64,000 bases of DNA, taken from assembly GCA_030762175.1 (NCBI GenBank), contig CM060838.1:16723501-16787500 (forward strand). Reading direction: 5' to 3'. The translations under genes and the position numbers were made by a program. The stretch is from Metallyticus violacea (Eukaryota; Arthropoda; Insecta; Mantodea; Metallyticidae). The first letter of the stretch is position 1, and every line of letters begins with the position of its first letter. Under the pieces are notes generated by a model. That model was given only the letters and a program-made list of their open reading frames with translations, made no database searches and was not told the origin of the DNA. Shown here piece by piece: positions 1-12,629 of this stretch.

Positions 1-2852
1 AGATAAAAAGCCCATTAAAACTCATTAATGTCTAAACCAGGATTCACTTCTGAGATTGGCAGAGAGTGACTACAGTTTAACACTATAAAATGACTTTAAT
101 CATTGATCCCTTATTTTCCTACTAATACGCCTTTTATATCCTGAAGTCAGTAGAGGAGCTCAAAGGTTTACTGAAAAATAATCAAGGATTTTTGAAGTGC
201 TTAGAAAGTTTTGATTATTCATTAAATTAAGTACCTTTAGTTTAAGATTAACTTTTTCTATAAAATAGGAGGGGATATGATATTAAAATTGAAAATTTTA
301 TTAAAGTTAAACATTTTTACTTTGATTCTTGAAAAAGATTTCAATTTATGCAACCATTTGAAAATTATTACTGGTCATTTAAACTCTGAGAAATTCAGAT
401 ACAGAATGTACTTCTACCATATCTAATATTAATATTGTAGCTTAGACCAAAAACATGTCTGCTAATTAACTAATAAGCATGGATTCAACTCTCAGTTAGG
501 ATGTGTTACCTGTGCTTTCCTTAACCTGAAAATGTGAGCTTCTGGCACCAACAGTTCTGGGTTCAGTTGCATTGTCATTTCATTTATGCATTATCTTGAA
601 AGTTCTATAGCAATTTAACGAATATTAAACACTTGGGGCTTGGGAGGGGAGGGGGAGCCACAGCATTAAATAAAGGATTTATTGCTTACTTATGAATAAG
701 CAATTTCAATTTATAGTCAATCTATATATGTTGCTCATATTAATATATTGGATATCTAAAATGTTTAACCACATAAAAGTGAAGTACCAGGATCTTCTCT
801 GAATAAGATAATCATTCAAGTTTAACACTCAGATGTTTTTAGTTGCAAATTGCAGAAATATATATTGTTGAAATGCACATTATACTCCATAATGGCCAGA
901 GGCACAGCCATAGAAGAAGATTGTGGGAATAAACCCCTCTAAAGTCAAATTAAAGAATTTTTTAAAATTTACTTTAGCTAAATATCTAGCTCAAAATGGA
1001 ATTAATTTTGAATTTAACTTTGGCTCTAATACCAGTATGTGAAAGACCATGTTAGTGAATTGTATCCTTATCAATGTAAGTGTTAGGCATGGCTGACTAA
1101 ATGCAACAATGCATCAAGATGAAGCACTACAAACCAGAATTGAGGAAGTGATTTTGGCATTAGTATTTTCAGTATTTTACAGTTTATGTTAACTAAATTA
1201 ATCAATGTTTCCTAATTTAAGTTATATGTATAAGTTCTACGCAGTTTAATTGTTATTGCTACAATGAACTTTATCGCTCATCCTGATAATCCCCCACATA
1301 AAAAATGTCTGCCTATGCCCCTTATTAATGGCTTATTGCAGAGTAAAGGAATTTCTAATGAAATATACTGGAAAGCTTTTAAAATTACATAGAAATTAGT
1401 TTGGTCTACATATTTTAAGTAAACTCTTGCTTAAAAATAAAGAATAAATACATTAAGAATAATGCTTGAACCTTTTGTAGAAAGCTAGTCCTTTGAATGG
1501 AAAGTTGCTTTAACATGCTGCCTTTTTTTAAGGTAAACAAGCATTATGCCTATGTAGATATCATGTAGCTATTCTCTATTAAATCATATAGTTACTTTAT
1601 ATACAATTAACAAATTTGCTATAAGTGTTTATGCTTTGCATAAAAACTTACGAGACTTGTAATTTAGTAAAAAATAATTACATTCTGTACATTCAACAAT
1701 TTGATGTATGGTAAACCAAGGCTTGTCAAAAGCAGAAAATACTACTAATTTGATCCTTTTAGTATTCCTGAGAGTCTCTTTCAAAGTTCCTCACGTCACC
1801 TATTACCAAAAGTACTATACTCATTATCTCAATTAATATGTTTTAGATGAAAAATGAACTGCTGAGTGATTTGGCTTCAATTTAGTTTGCAGCTGTCACA
1901 TTGCATTGCAGTAAGGCATTGAAATTATAAACTCTATGAAACTGTAACTCTTGGTTTCTTATTCTTTGTAAATGCATTTAATATAATTTTTCTTCTATAT
2001 CTTTAATGCTTCCAATAGATACCCTTTCAGGAGATACAGTCTGCTGCAATAATCCTGCAAGAGCCCAAATCGTCAATATTGTTTCTTGCCTTTTACTTTT
2101 TGGGTAACTCTGACCATAGAAAGTAAAACTCTGATTGTTGTGCTATTGAGTTTTAAGTTTCACCTAATATTAAGACAACAGAAAATGCAGATTAGGACTG
2201 CTCATTAAGATTGCTTAAAATGCAAATGAATGTAGGCTTAAAAATGATTATATTTTATAATGTGATATTCAGTACTTAGCATTATCATTTATCAGGACCT
2301 TAGCCTAGTATTTTGTTTATCAGAAAGGATCAAAAGTTGTTTTTTAAAAATATAATAATCTAAGTATAAATTTAAATTAAAAAGGTTAAAAGGGAAAGTG
2401 TTTACCTAAAGAAAATTCAAATTATTTTGAGAATGGGGAGAAAAAAAAATGTTTTTTTGGGGGGCGTAAGTGGGATTATTCCCTTTGATCCCCTTTTCCT
2501 GGCTATGGTTAATATGTATCATGTGCTACTGTTTTATCTTGAGAAATAGCACTATTTGGCAGCCCCTAAAAATTGTCACTTTGCCCAAAAGCTAAGAAGG
2601 AATATATATTTGGCTTAAACCATTTGAACATTTATATTTGCACCATCATTTTCCTTTTTCAGATGACAGGTCTTTAGATGCTATATTTATATCACAGGGG
2701 TAAGTTCCATTTCATTTTATATTTAAATATTTTCTTGCATTGCAGTGCAATAAAGTTGATTTCCACGAAACAGTTTTAATTTCACATGCAGATATTTTAT
2801 TTACATAAGAAGCTTATTTCATTTTTTTATTTCAAAAATGTTAGGGCTTTCA

Positions 2853-2914
<62 letters not shown>
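2853..2914. repeat. (ATT)n microsatellite
   Basis: About 20 uninterrupted ATT units. An apparent poly-tyrosine reading frame across it is an artefact of the repeat. Confidence 0.95.
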
Positions 2915-3307
2915 GTTATATATGAGAATCATCTCATAAAATGTATTTGTGAAATTCTACCTAGGTTATGATTCTCTTACAGGATGACTCTCTGTGTGTT
3001 AGTTTTCTGTTATGACAGGAATATAATAATATCTTAATAAATATTTATGAAACATTTTAGAACATTTATGTATGTACTAAAAGCAAAAGTTTAAATATAT
3101 TGCTTTTTCAAATAATGAATTTCATTAAAATTAAAATGTAAAATGGAACTTGCACAGTAAAGCCAATAATATCAATTAAATGAATTTGATACCTCTGATA
3201 TCAATTTAAGAGTTAATGCAGCAGTATTCGAATTGCAAATAAGAGAGTATTTTGAATAATAATTCAATGTGGAATCGAACACAGTGAAACACCCATTAAT
3301 AATCTCT

Positions 3308-3445
3308 TCTGAGTCTGATGTTTAAAACACTCTTTATGGTTCACTTAAATGAGATTTACTCAGAACACATGTTTTGTGGAACTATCATCCACATCATCAT
3401 TAAGTGAAACCATAAGTGAAAGAGTGTTTAAACATCCAGCTCAGA
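3308..3445. repeat. Foldback (inverted) repeat
   Basis: The left arm at 3308-3348 and the right arm at 3400-3445 are imperfect reverse complements (shared core GATGTTTAAA..CACTCTTT..GG.TTCACTTAA) separated by a loop of about 50 bp. Weaker similarity extends a few bases outward on both sides. The structure could form a hairpin of about 40 bp and is consistent with a small foldback MITE. No coding capacity is present. Confidence 0.7.
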
Positions 3446-6400
3446 AAATTATTTTGAAACTTCTAAAATGTAAAAAAATTGGAATGTACAGAAAAATCAT
3501 TCCAAATCTTTAATACAAATCTACTGGAGTCTATGATGCCAGATTAACTTTTTATGCTTCACATATAATAATATCCTGGAGAGCATTATCACATAACTAC
3601 AGCTGCAACTTTGTAGGCTTCAAAATATAATTTTCCCAACTCAAAAGAGTCCTTTCTATAGTACTTAAAAACTATGTACCTTTTTTTCATATATTGAGTA
3701 TTAAAATCTATTTGTGTTTCAATGATTATAATAAATAATATGCTTTAGTAATCATTTTTATGTACAGTAAACAAGTTTCAACATTTCTGAAATATTTTTA
3801 TACATCTTCTACCTGCATCCCTTTTGTTTCAGTGCATAATTTATGCTGTATTTCTCCATTTATCTGGTTAGATTAAATTAAGTTTATCTCTAAAGGCTTG
3901 GGATTTGAGGACATTATTTAGCTTCAGGATATTTAGTTCATTATAAAACTTTATTACATCTCCTGCAATTCACAGAATACAGTGTCCCTTGGTATTTTGG
4001 TAATGCCACCTAATGGTATAAAAAACTAAAGAAGAATATAGCTCAAAGCTATATTCCCTACTAGCTAATGAACTCAAAGTTTAAAGGAAACCACTTTATT
4101 GTACCAGCTGCTCTTACATCAAATCCTTTGTTATTCAACTTCAAGAGTGAATTTGTTATTTGTAAAATGAAAAGATCTTATTTTGTCTTTATTAACACCA
4201 ATAACACTTTCAGAGTTTAAAATGTGGGCGAGAATGGGGAAGCCCATTTCCATTTAATGAACCAATACCCCTGAACTTCTTTAGATAAATATTAGTTGAT
4301 AGAGAGAAGTAAAATCCTCTAAAATATTATTGATAATATATTTACATTTTATTGTTGACATGGAACTATTTAAAGAAATAGAATTTTTGTGATATCTTTA
4401 ATTAACTCATTAAAACTGGAGGAAGTGTTTCAAACTAGAACTGCTTTTGATTAGCAGCTAATCATTTAAATTATTAATGCTCTCATTTTGCAAAGTAAAA
4501 ATTATCTATTTGCTTTGCACAATGAATGGTAATGGAATATTTTCTACCATGAATGAAAAGTTGCCTAAGTGTCAAACATGTTAGAGGAGCTGACCCTGAA
4601 CTCTGTCTAGGATTCCAATGTAAATAACTGCAGGTTTCTTGCATGCAGTTACAAACTGTAAACCCTGCCCTCCTTCTGACATCATGAACTCTAACTTGCA
4701 TCAGGCTTATGCTGATATCTTGTTTAAAAAGGAATTGTTCCATCTCTAATGATGAAGTATGAATTGTTTTTAAGTGATTAACAATTTTCCTCAGTATAAA
4801 TACACTTTCTATATTAAGGATAAATTATTCATTCATGCTAAAAATCGATAGTTTTATTATTCACTCAGTTAGTGTTGATTTTTAAAGCAGTTGCATCTCT
4901 TAAGCTATAAGATGAAGGAATTCGCAATTTAAATTTAGGAAAGATTTAATATATTTAAACATTAACTTTGATTCATAGCTTAAAAGCAGATAAGAGGTAG
5001 CAAAACTGAGGAAAAAGCCATTAACAAAAGTTGCAATTTTTATTTTTCACCTTAATGCCTATATTTCTCAAGTAATATGCTTTAAAAATGACAGATGTAA
5101 ATATTTTTTCTAATTTAATTAAGTAAGAACTATGAATATACTTGTTAAGTCCGGTTATGCTTCCTGCAACTTTTATAATGTATTATTGAATTTATGTCAA
5201 ATTTACTTCCAATGCTGTTAAAATCATAACATTGTGCAAACTATCCTTGAATTACTCAATTTCTTTGTGTTATTATCAACATAATCTTTCCACTTTATAC
5301 TCTATAATAGTTCTATGAAGAAGAAACGACTCAAGATAGTGTTGACTAACAAAGAATGTCAGTGATAAGCTGGTAAGGCACTTAACAGCATGGGCACCAA
5401 CTTATATATGCCCATGGGACTTTGGCCTCCCTAATAATTTCTCTTGTTATTTATATTTTAAATGCTGTATTGCATAAGAATGAAGCTTTGAGTCCACTAA
5501 TATTTTCTGAAAATTGGCATTACTAATCTTTAACAAGTTCAGAGAGCTAGATGGAGTTCATGCTCATTGTTTTTGCCATAATCAATTCCACTGCTATGAA
5601 ATTTACTTTAACAAAAGAAGCTTCTGAGATGAACATTTTGAAGTTTAAAAGCATTAGATTAAGAGTTTACTGGACTTGAGTCCTGACTTCTACAGAGAAG
5701 TTGGTATGTTTTAGCTCAGTTATAGCAAATGGTAATGTATGGTTAATATTGTCCATTTAACAGGATTATATTTACAGCTAACAAAATGTTAACATCTCTC
5801 TGTATGTCCTAAAATTGTTCAAGATGTGTTAACTGTAAGTAACAAAAATATTGTAGGAACTTCTGGCTTGATTGAAATGCTGAGCCTCTTCTAATAAGTG
5901 AAATATTTAGTATCCTAGATACTTCTTAATTAAAAATTCACAGTGTGTTTTTTTATAACATCTAAAGCAAAAAGCCTATAAGAATGTATGCAAAATGCAT
6001 TTCATTCTGATACTTTCATGTTTAATCTTCTTATGTCCTTCAATTTTGATAAAAAAAAATGGCATTTATCATAATAGAATTTATTTAACATTCAGCTGCA
6101 TTGTTTTTCCAGTACCAAAATTTTTAAAAACTATTAAAAGTCTTAATTCATTGTAGTTATTTTGCAAATATATATATATAGTCTCAGGTTGTAATATTAC
6201 CATTTGCATCTCTGTGAAATGTGCAGGAAAATCAGAAACACATTCATTAAAATTTTTCCCATTTATAATAATGAATGTAAAATTAATGTCCCCAAATTCA
6301 CATCATGATTTTCTGATATAAATATGGGCTGTTTCTAAAACTTAAATAAATGAAATAAATATGTAGCAAGTATCATAAAGATACTTTTGAGGCTTTGGCC

Positions 6401-8095
6401 GCATTTAAAGGCATGTAACTGTGGAACAATAACAGCATACACATTATAATGTATAATTTTGCTAATATCTTAATTTTATAGGAAACCTTGCAACTTTAAG
6501 CACAAAATAATACGCTTTTATATCTTTATCTGTATCTTTTGTCTCTTCACTCTTCCTCAATTGATTTGGCACACTGTTGGAGTCATGTTAAGAGTAAAAT
6601 GTCTAAATAACGCACACTATGTCAACAACATGCTCTTCACCCTTTAACTTTTATCATATCAGAGGTTATTACCTAGTTTTATCAGCTTATTAGAACTTAA
6701 ATTAAGTGTTTAAGTGTTTTAACCCCATTATCGGCATACCCTTATTTTTAAGGGGTGGCGAGGTGGGGAGAGTTGGCAGGATAACTCCCTGACCTGAACC
6801 TGAATATTTCCCCTGGTCATGCTCCCTTCCTCTTTGTCAGCTATAGCTCCTCACTCAGCGTGTCGATCATCTCTCATTCTCACCATCACAGAATCCTTCT
6901 CTCCAATGCACCACAAAAAATGCATGATCTTCCACAAGAAAGGGATATGCTTTTTCATTTGAAGCTGTGCATACTTTTAATTATAGTTTGTATATTTTGT
7001 TTTATATAGCTGAATCTCCTTTGAGAATTCAAGAGTAAAGTTACAAAATTTGGAACCCAGTTTTATTATGAAAGGCAGTAGTGCATTGAGTTTGCACTTG
7101 CATTTTAGATAGGTATTTTTTTTTCTGAAGCATGTTTTATAAGTACATCCACTGTAAATGTTCAGAGTACTATGTGAAACTGAGCTGAACTGTTCTTCAG
7201 AGAGAAACTCAAACTGACACTGGTCAGTTTACAATGGAGGATCAATAGATTAACACTTTTAGAAGTGTTACTGCTTATAGATTAAATTATAATATGTTAT
7301 TTTTTTATATCATACTTTATGTTCATACCATTTGGGTTAAAACCTCCCTGTTCCCACTCTGAAATTTCTTTGATTAAATCCCAAACTATAGTTTCATTCT
7401 CTCAAGTTTTCATGTATATTAAGAGTTCTAAATTTAAGTATGTCAAATAACCTGAAGTTAATTTAGTTTAGAATATACATTAAGTGGAAATTTCCATTTT
7501 TATCAGTAAATTATAAACCACACCAATAAAATAAAACACTCAGCTCTCAACACAAATGGATTAAGCAGTTGTCGGATATAAGGCATAGCCAAGTAAGGTT
7601 TTCTCATAAAAGAAATTTAAATACCGCAAAAGACTTTGAGTTAGTAATTATACAACAATTAAGATTCAAATATAATGATAGGACTCTAAATTTCTTATTC
7701 CCCTTTATATTGCATCCTATGACAATGATAATTATGGTGGAGGTGGCAGTAGTGGTGTTGGAGGCATAGACTGTTCCTATTGTTGATTTGATTAAACTAG
7801 AAGATCTTTAAGTGTAAAATATGGTGCATATCCTTATGATACAAAATAATGAATTAATTAATAATACATAAAATAAGTTTACAAACCTATAATTTAATGA
7901 ACTTCAAATTGTGTGTTTATAATACTGATTTTTAGAATACAATAATAATGATAATTTGTAATTTTAAATATCAGAATCAGTAACCTGAAACTATGGATTT
8001 ATGAACTATGGTTTAAATTATTAAAAAAAAGGAATAAGTCAAAACCCAGCAGCATTATTACAGGAAAAATAGATTTTGTATTAGATGTGGGGAAT

Positions 8096-8300
8096 GAGAA
8101 GTAATCCAGAAAGTTTGTCTTCAAGGGCTGTAAATTGAGCCTTATTCTTTTCAATTTATTTATAAATTATATATTAGAATGGTTAAAGATGGTATGTAAA
8201 CAAATGCTAGCTATTGGTGGTTTAGATAATCCAGGGTTCGTGCAGGTTAGTTCCATTTCAGTGGTTAGTTTAAAGTCATTTAATAGGGGAAGTGAAGCAA
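8096..8300 (+). mobile_element. LINE reverse-transcriptase relic
   Basis: The plus frame from 8114 reads FVFKGCKLSLILFNLFIN followed by YILEWL. This matches the non-LTR reverse-transcriptase segment usually written G-x-x-Q-G-C-x-L-S-P-x-L-F-N-x-F-I-x-D. About 30 residues further, GFVQVSSISVVS sits where the catalytic YADD block (xFADDIAVVS type) is expected, so the catalytic aspartates appear lost. The frame stops soon after, and downstream sequence to about 9 kb gives only scattered, stop-ridden similarity. It is an old, dead LINE fragment; the clade cannot be named. Confidence 0.5.
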
Positions 8301-10910
8301 TACTGTAAGAAATGGAGGGCTTGTAGTACATCAGTATTAAACAAAATGTTGATGATGTGTAACAAGGGATCTAAACTAAGCAAAGAGGAAAGCTGATACA
8401 TGTCAGATAGAAATATGCCAATTGTTCATAATTTCACCCTCTTGATTTAAAATGAAATATTATTGGAAACTGAGACAAATAGAAGAATTTTGCACAATCA
8501 AAGGTAGGTTTGTCTATATTTAAAGCAAGTTGGTAGGAAATAAATTATATAGCTCTAAAGTAGAATCTAAATGGGATTATGGCATAGACATAGAAAATTA
8601 GAAGGAAATAAACAAAATAAGACTATTAGTGTTAAACTGTACTGAATGTTCCATAAAATTATGCTAATGTTGGTGCTATGATTTAGAAGGGTAACATAAG
8701 GGGAATGATTAGAGAGGGTACTAAGATATTGGTATCAAATTCAACAGGGGCATAAACTCAAAGAATGCTTGCAATATCAAATGACAAGCAGGAATGATCA
8801 TTATTGCATAAGAAAGATAAAAAAGCAGTTATAGAAGAATGAAATGTAGACATTTGAGCTGAGAGGGAGTATTTGCAAAGAGAATTTTGGAGGATGGTAG
8901 AATGAAGATTTGAAGATATGTATGTATGCTCTAATAAAACAAAAAATCAATCTCTATTAAGGTAGAACCAAATAGAGAATGGTATATGGATAAAGGAAAT
9001 ACCAATGGGGGGGGGGGAAGAAAAGAAAAAAAAAAGAAATATTGTGGTCGAGGTTAGAGGTACGGGGGATGAAGGGAATTATAGTAAATACGGGGCAGGG
9101 AAAATGATCTATTTGTGGGAATGATAAGAATATTAAACATGTTTTATTTGAGAGTTTAAATAAATAAAGTTTATAAATGTCAAAGAGGATTTATAAATAT
9201 CAATGAATCAAAGAATGATTTAAATATGAATTGGAAGAAAAGGAAAAATGAAAGTTAATGTTTGTGTGTAAGATGAGGAGCTCAGAGTAGAGAGTATGCT
9301 CTATAGCAAGAGGATTGGTAGGAATTTATTAGTAACTGAACTGGACTATCTGCAGGGTCTATGTTTTCTGGTAAACCAAAGATATAGTTACTTGCATGAA
9401 TGGAATCTGGGTCTTCTGGCTATCCAAACACACAGATCCCATCTTTAGTGGGGTACTTTGAAAGAGGAAATAGAAGAAAACAAAAGAATGTATTGAAATT
9501 AATGTTCTGATTTGGTAATCTGTTTCATTTTCTTTGTTACCCCTTGGCACAGAACTAGTGCTGAAGCCAAGTTGCAATGTATGAGTTGTACTTAGCACAA
9601 TTAATAAATAAAATAAAATAATAATATTTATTATGAGCTGAATAAATAAGCAAAATAGATTAACACAGTTAAGCATATAAATAAAACAACTAAGGTAATA
9701 ACAAAGTATAAATAATAATCTTCATTATAATGCTTTATAATTTCAGGTAGACAGTTAAATTATTTTCATTCCATGAAATTGAATTACTGTATGTATGGTG
9801 CTCTGCAGTAGGTAACTGAAGAACAAACAAAAAAATAAAATATTTCATTGTTACATGTAAAAGAACTTTAAGCAATACCAGATATTTTTTCATTGACCAT
9901 CGAAACTCCCTTTAAAAGTTTTATTTTTACACAAATCCTCCAGCTCATTTGGTATCAATTTAGAGCACTGATAAGTATTATGAGCTCAGGTTCTGCAGCA
10001 GTGCTTCCTCTTAAGATCATCACAGTTTATAAATAGATTTAACATTTTTTTTTCTTCGTATATTCCTAAGGGCAAACTTGCTGATTTTTCATACAATGGT
10101 TATTAAAAAAAGGCACTTTGCACACAATTTGAGATTATGCATGAATAAATATAGCATTGCATTTTTGTCTTGGAATGTGATTTCGCAATAACTTTTGGTT
10201 TGTCATTGGTACATAAGTAACCTTAATATAGAGGTTTGATAACATGGGCTCAGTTTTGAAAATTTGCTCTAGGGAACAAAATTCCTTAATTCCTATTGGT
10301 TCTTGTAGATATTGAGTAAATAGGATTATGGCACTTTGTTACTGATTAATGGTCAGATAATAGGATATATTTAGAGGAATCCTCCATGTGGAATCATCTA
10401 AATGTTAGATGTTTACTGTCTTAGAATATATCCACAACAATGAAATTTTTGGCATTAACTCTCTAAGAATTCAATTGTTATGAGAAAATAAATATCAGCA
10501 AAGATTTAATAAATCAGAACTCTGGTATAAAAGCATAACTAATGAGATGACATATAAAGCTAATCTATAATTTCTTGGCCTTTGCTCATACAAACTAAAT
10601 GAAAATGAATTTTATCAAGACAGAGAAATTTTTCATTACTGTGTTGCCTTAATGTTAAGGATCTAAGTAAAGCATAATGAAAGCATGTTCCTATATTTGA
10701 ATTATTTTTTATTGAAATGCTCTATTATTGTCCGATTTGGCAAAAAATCAAATAACAGTCTTGAGGGCTCCTAATATTGTTATAATTCAGTTTTTGAGAT
10801 GAAGAAATGACACCTAGCTCAGATCTCTTAAATTGTACTCAGTACTGAAAAGTATTTGTTGGTTACCTATTTTCTTTTTAGCTTAAAATCCTTGCATTCT
10901 GCATTTTCCA
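8301..10910. other. Gene-free flank, possible LINE remains
   Basis: No gene is recognisable. The first 700 bases may be the decayed continuation of the LINE relic, but no motif proves it. The remainder is AT-rich and CpG-poor and has a G/purine run at 9007-9039. Confidence 0.4.
9007..9039. repeat. Homopurine run
   Basis: A run of 11 G is followed by an A/G-only tract on the plus strand. It is low-complexity sequence. Confidence 0.85.
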
Positions 10911-11005
10911 CTGAAGATGAATGAGATAAAATGAGAAATTGGAAAAATTGTTTTAGGAAGAAAGTGCTTCAGGCCTAAGTTTAGAGTAATTCTTTGGCAT
11001 TTGCC
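10911..11005 (-). mobile_element. SINE-A fragment
   Basis: This matches the minus-strand SINE-A copy at 57331-57586 over about 90 bases, including the shared block TCAGGCCTAAGTTTAG and the GGCATTTGCC motif. Only the middle part of the SINE remains; the tRNA-like head and the tail are missing. An ACG in the younger copy reads as GTG here, as expected from decay of a methylated CpG. The fragment shows that the CpG-poor flank belongs to the same genome as the rest of the window. Confidence 0.8.
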
Positions 11006-12064
11006 AGGAACCCTAATGGAAATTGAATTACAGACATCCCATCTACAAGGCATTTCTTAGTGATTTCATCCATCAGTATCAGCAGAAACATAGCATTAGA
11101 AAGTAAGAAAAATCATAATGATTATAAATTTTGAATGATCAACAAGAATGATTTGAATAAGATGATAAAGGTGAAGTTTTTATTCATTGAATTGCATCAG
11201 AACAAAAGTTCTTCATTTATTATATTGGTATGGCTGATAACACAAGAGCCCACAATGAGTAACTAATGCCAAAATAATATTCAAGTCATAGGAACAAATA
11301 AAATATTCTGATAGTAGAATAAATGACTATTCTCCAAACGCTTTAAAATATTTTGATTACTACATAAAATGCAAATAAGTTGCATGTAAAGGAAATATCT
11401 CAGGTATTTAAGATATATGCTGAATAAAAGCTGTTTAGTGAGCTTATTCTTTCCATTTGATGTTAAAAATGTCAAATGAAATGGTGAGTGATTTGTATGA
11501 ATGGAATATATTTGGTTATTGATTTCTCATTCACTTACAAAATATGATCATCCTCTAATTAGCCAATGAATCTAAAATAAGTCACCTCAAAGTAACCAAA
11601 TGTAATCAACTAAGTTCTTTGCAGTGTATATACAGAAACTTGTTGACAAAATAAAAACTAAGGGTGATCTTTTTTTAGGATCAGTAGATAACTAGAGATA
11701 CATATGTTATTATAAGTGAATGGAAAATTAATAATAAAATACGTTCTGTTCAAACTAATTGGCTAATTCGGTTGAATGAGCATTTGTGCTTAGTAAGACT
11801 ATACCTACGTTCTATTTGAATGGCATACACAAGATATATAGCATTTCTATTAATGTTTATGTAATTTATGTGTAAAATATAACCAGAGAAATGCAAGTGC
11901 ATTAATATTAGCGTGCAAATACGACTCGAGTATCAAAATAAGCTTAAGGACGGTTCTACTATAAAACCAATCATATTTGTTTTTGTTTACTGCATAGCCT
12001 TTCCTTTGTGGAAGATTCCATGCACTTAGAAGGGCTCATCACCAACATCTAAGGCTACTTTCGG
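11006..12064. other. 3' flank of whirlin gene
   Basis: No gene is visible. CpG frequency rises from about 11740 onward, ahead of the 3' UTR. The rest is AT-rich and unremarkable. Confidence 0.5.
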
Positions 12065-12087
12065 TTGTTTTGTCAATATTTTTTTTG

Positions 12088-12093
12088 TTTATT
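12088..12093 (-). promoter_or_regulatory. Candidate polyadenylation signal
   Basis: An AATAAA hexamer on the minus strand, about 400 nt after the whirlin stop codon, with a GT-rich element 40-50 nt further downstream. In AT-rich DNA a lone hexamer is weak evidence; the position and the GT-rich element are what favour it. Confidence 0.4.
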
Positions 12094-12300
12094 TTTTGTT
12101 AAATCAACGACACCAACAACAAATCGAGTTAAGGCTACTTCTTGGCAACGACAACAATGGCGATTGAGTTGCTGTCTTTTGCATATTTGTCCGCGCGTCG
12201 TGAACGTGCGAGCTAGCGCGCTTTTCTAATGGCTGCTGCAATAATACGACGTTTAACTTCTTTAATCACCCAACAAACAAGAAGACAGATACGGCCATAC

Positions 12301-12337
12301 GATGACGATGACGATGACGACGACGACGACGACGACG
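12301..12337. repeat. (GATGAC)n/(GAC)n tract in 3' UTR
   Basis: GATGAC hexamers grade into pure GAC triplets. It lies about 150 nt after the whirlin stop on the minus strand, where the transcript reads (GTC)n. Both strands happen to be open across it (poly-Asp on plus, poly-Ser on minus). These frames are repeat artefacts, since the gene's own frame has already terminated. Confidence 0.9.
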
Positions 12338-12486
12338 GAGAAAGCGGAGCTGTGGCAGTAGTAGTTTCTGTAGCAGCGCTGACGTTTACTAACAACACTG
12401 ACGACGATTAACAAGGAAGGAATAGGAGAAGGGGACATAGTAGCGACAACGATGACGCCTCAGGCTCAGGGCAGGGAGAGCAACTG

Positions 12487-12629
12487 CTAGGCTTCCAAGA
12501 AGATGAGGGCCGTTGGCTTCGGTTCCAGATTGGATTTTTTGGCCTCAACCACCAGGAACTCGATATCGTTACGCTCGCGTCGAGCAAACGATTCAGCAAT
12601 TAGACGCGCCACATCTTGATGATGCAGTC
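12487..12629 (-). CDS. Whrn (dysc): Whirlin last exon, PDZ3 C-terminal half
   Basis: This is the terminal coding exon, 143 nt, read after a GTTACAG acceptor at 12630-12636. It completes a split Gly codon (phase 1) begun in the previous exon and gives 47 residues to a TAG stop at 12487-12489. The start of the exon, GLHHQDVARLIAESFARR, is the PDZ alpha-B helix. Its His in the helix-opening position is typical of class I PDZ domains. IEFLVVEAKKSN is the last beta strand, and a short tail ends in PTALIFLEA. Ending directly after the third PDZ is characteristic of whirlin. Two other frames across the exon are also open, but only this one continues the PDZ fold and matches the splice phase. Confidence 0.9.

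Larger units (their letters stand above)
1..8095. other. AT-rich gene-free flank
   Basis: No coding exon, RNA gene or intact transposon is recognisable on either strand. The longest open frames are short, lack codon-like composition and resemble no family I know. The stretch is very AT-rich and poor in CpG (by eye about six CpG in the first 2 kb). It lies downstream of the 3' end of the minus-strand whirlin gene and is probably intergenic. It holds one (ATT)n microsatellite and one foldback repeat, listed separately. Confidence 0.6.
12065..12486 (-). other. Probable whirlin 3' UTR
   Basis: Transcribed-looking sequence follows the TAG stop of the last whirlin exon. It is richer in GC and CpG than its surroundings, with several CpG within 12190-12235. 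A canonical AATAAA (plus-strand TTTATT, 12088-12093) and a GT-rich stretch just beyond it (around 12037-12050 on the minus strand) suggest cleavage near 12060-12078. That would make a UTR of about 420 nt. The 3' end is inferred, and other poly(A) sites could exist. Confidence 0.45.

Noticed and set aside
2786..2971. Poly-tyrosine protein
   Set aside because: Translation of the (ATT)n microsatellite.
1..11700. Contamination or misassembly of the CpG-poor part
   Set aside because: The SINE-A fragment at 10911-11005 ties it to the same genome. It is not fully excluded, but less likely than a true compositional step.
12229..12411. Open frames with poly-Asp (plus) and poly-Ser (minus)
   Set aside because: Produced by the GAC/GAT repeat in the 3' UTR; they do not match the whirlin splice frame.
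12408..12599. 63-codon minus open frame over the last whirlin exon
   Set aside because: It is out of frame with the PDZ domain. The correct frame starts at the acceptor at 12629 and stops at 12487.
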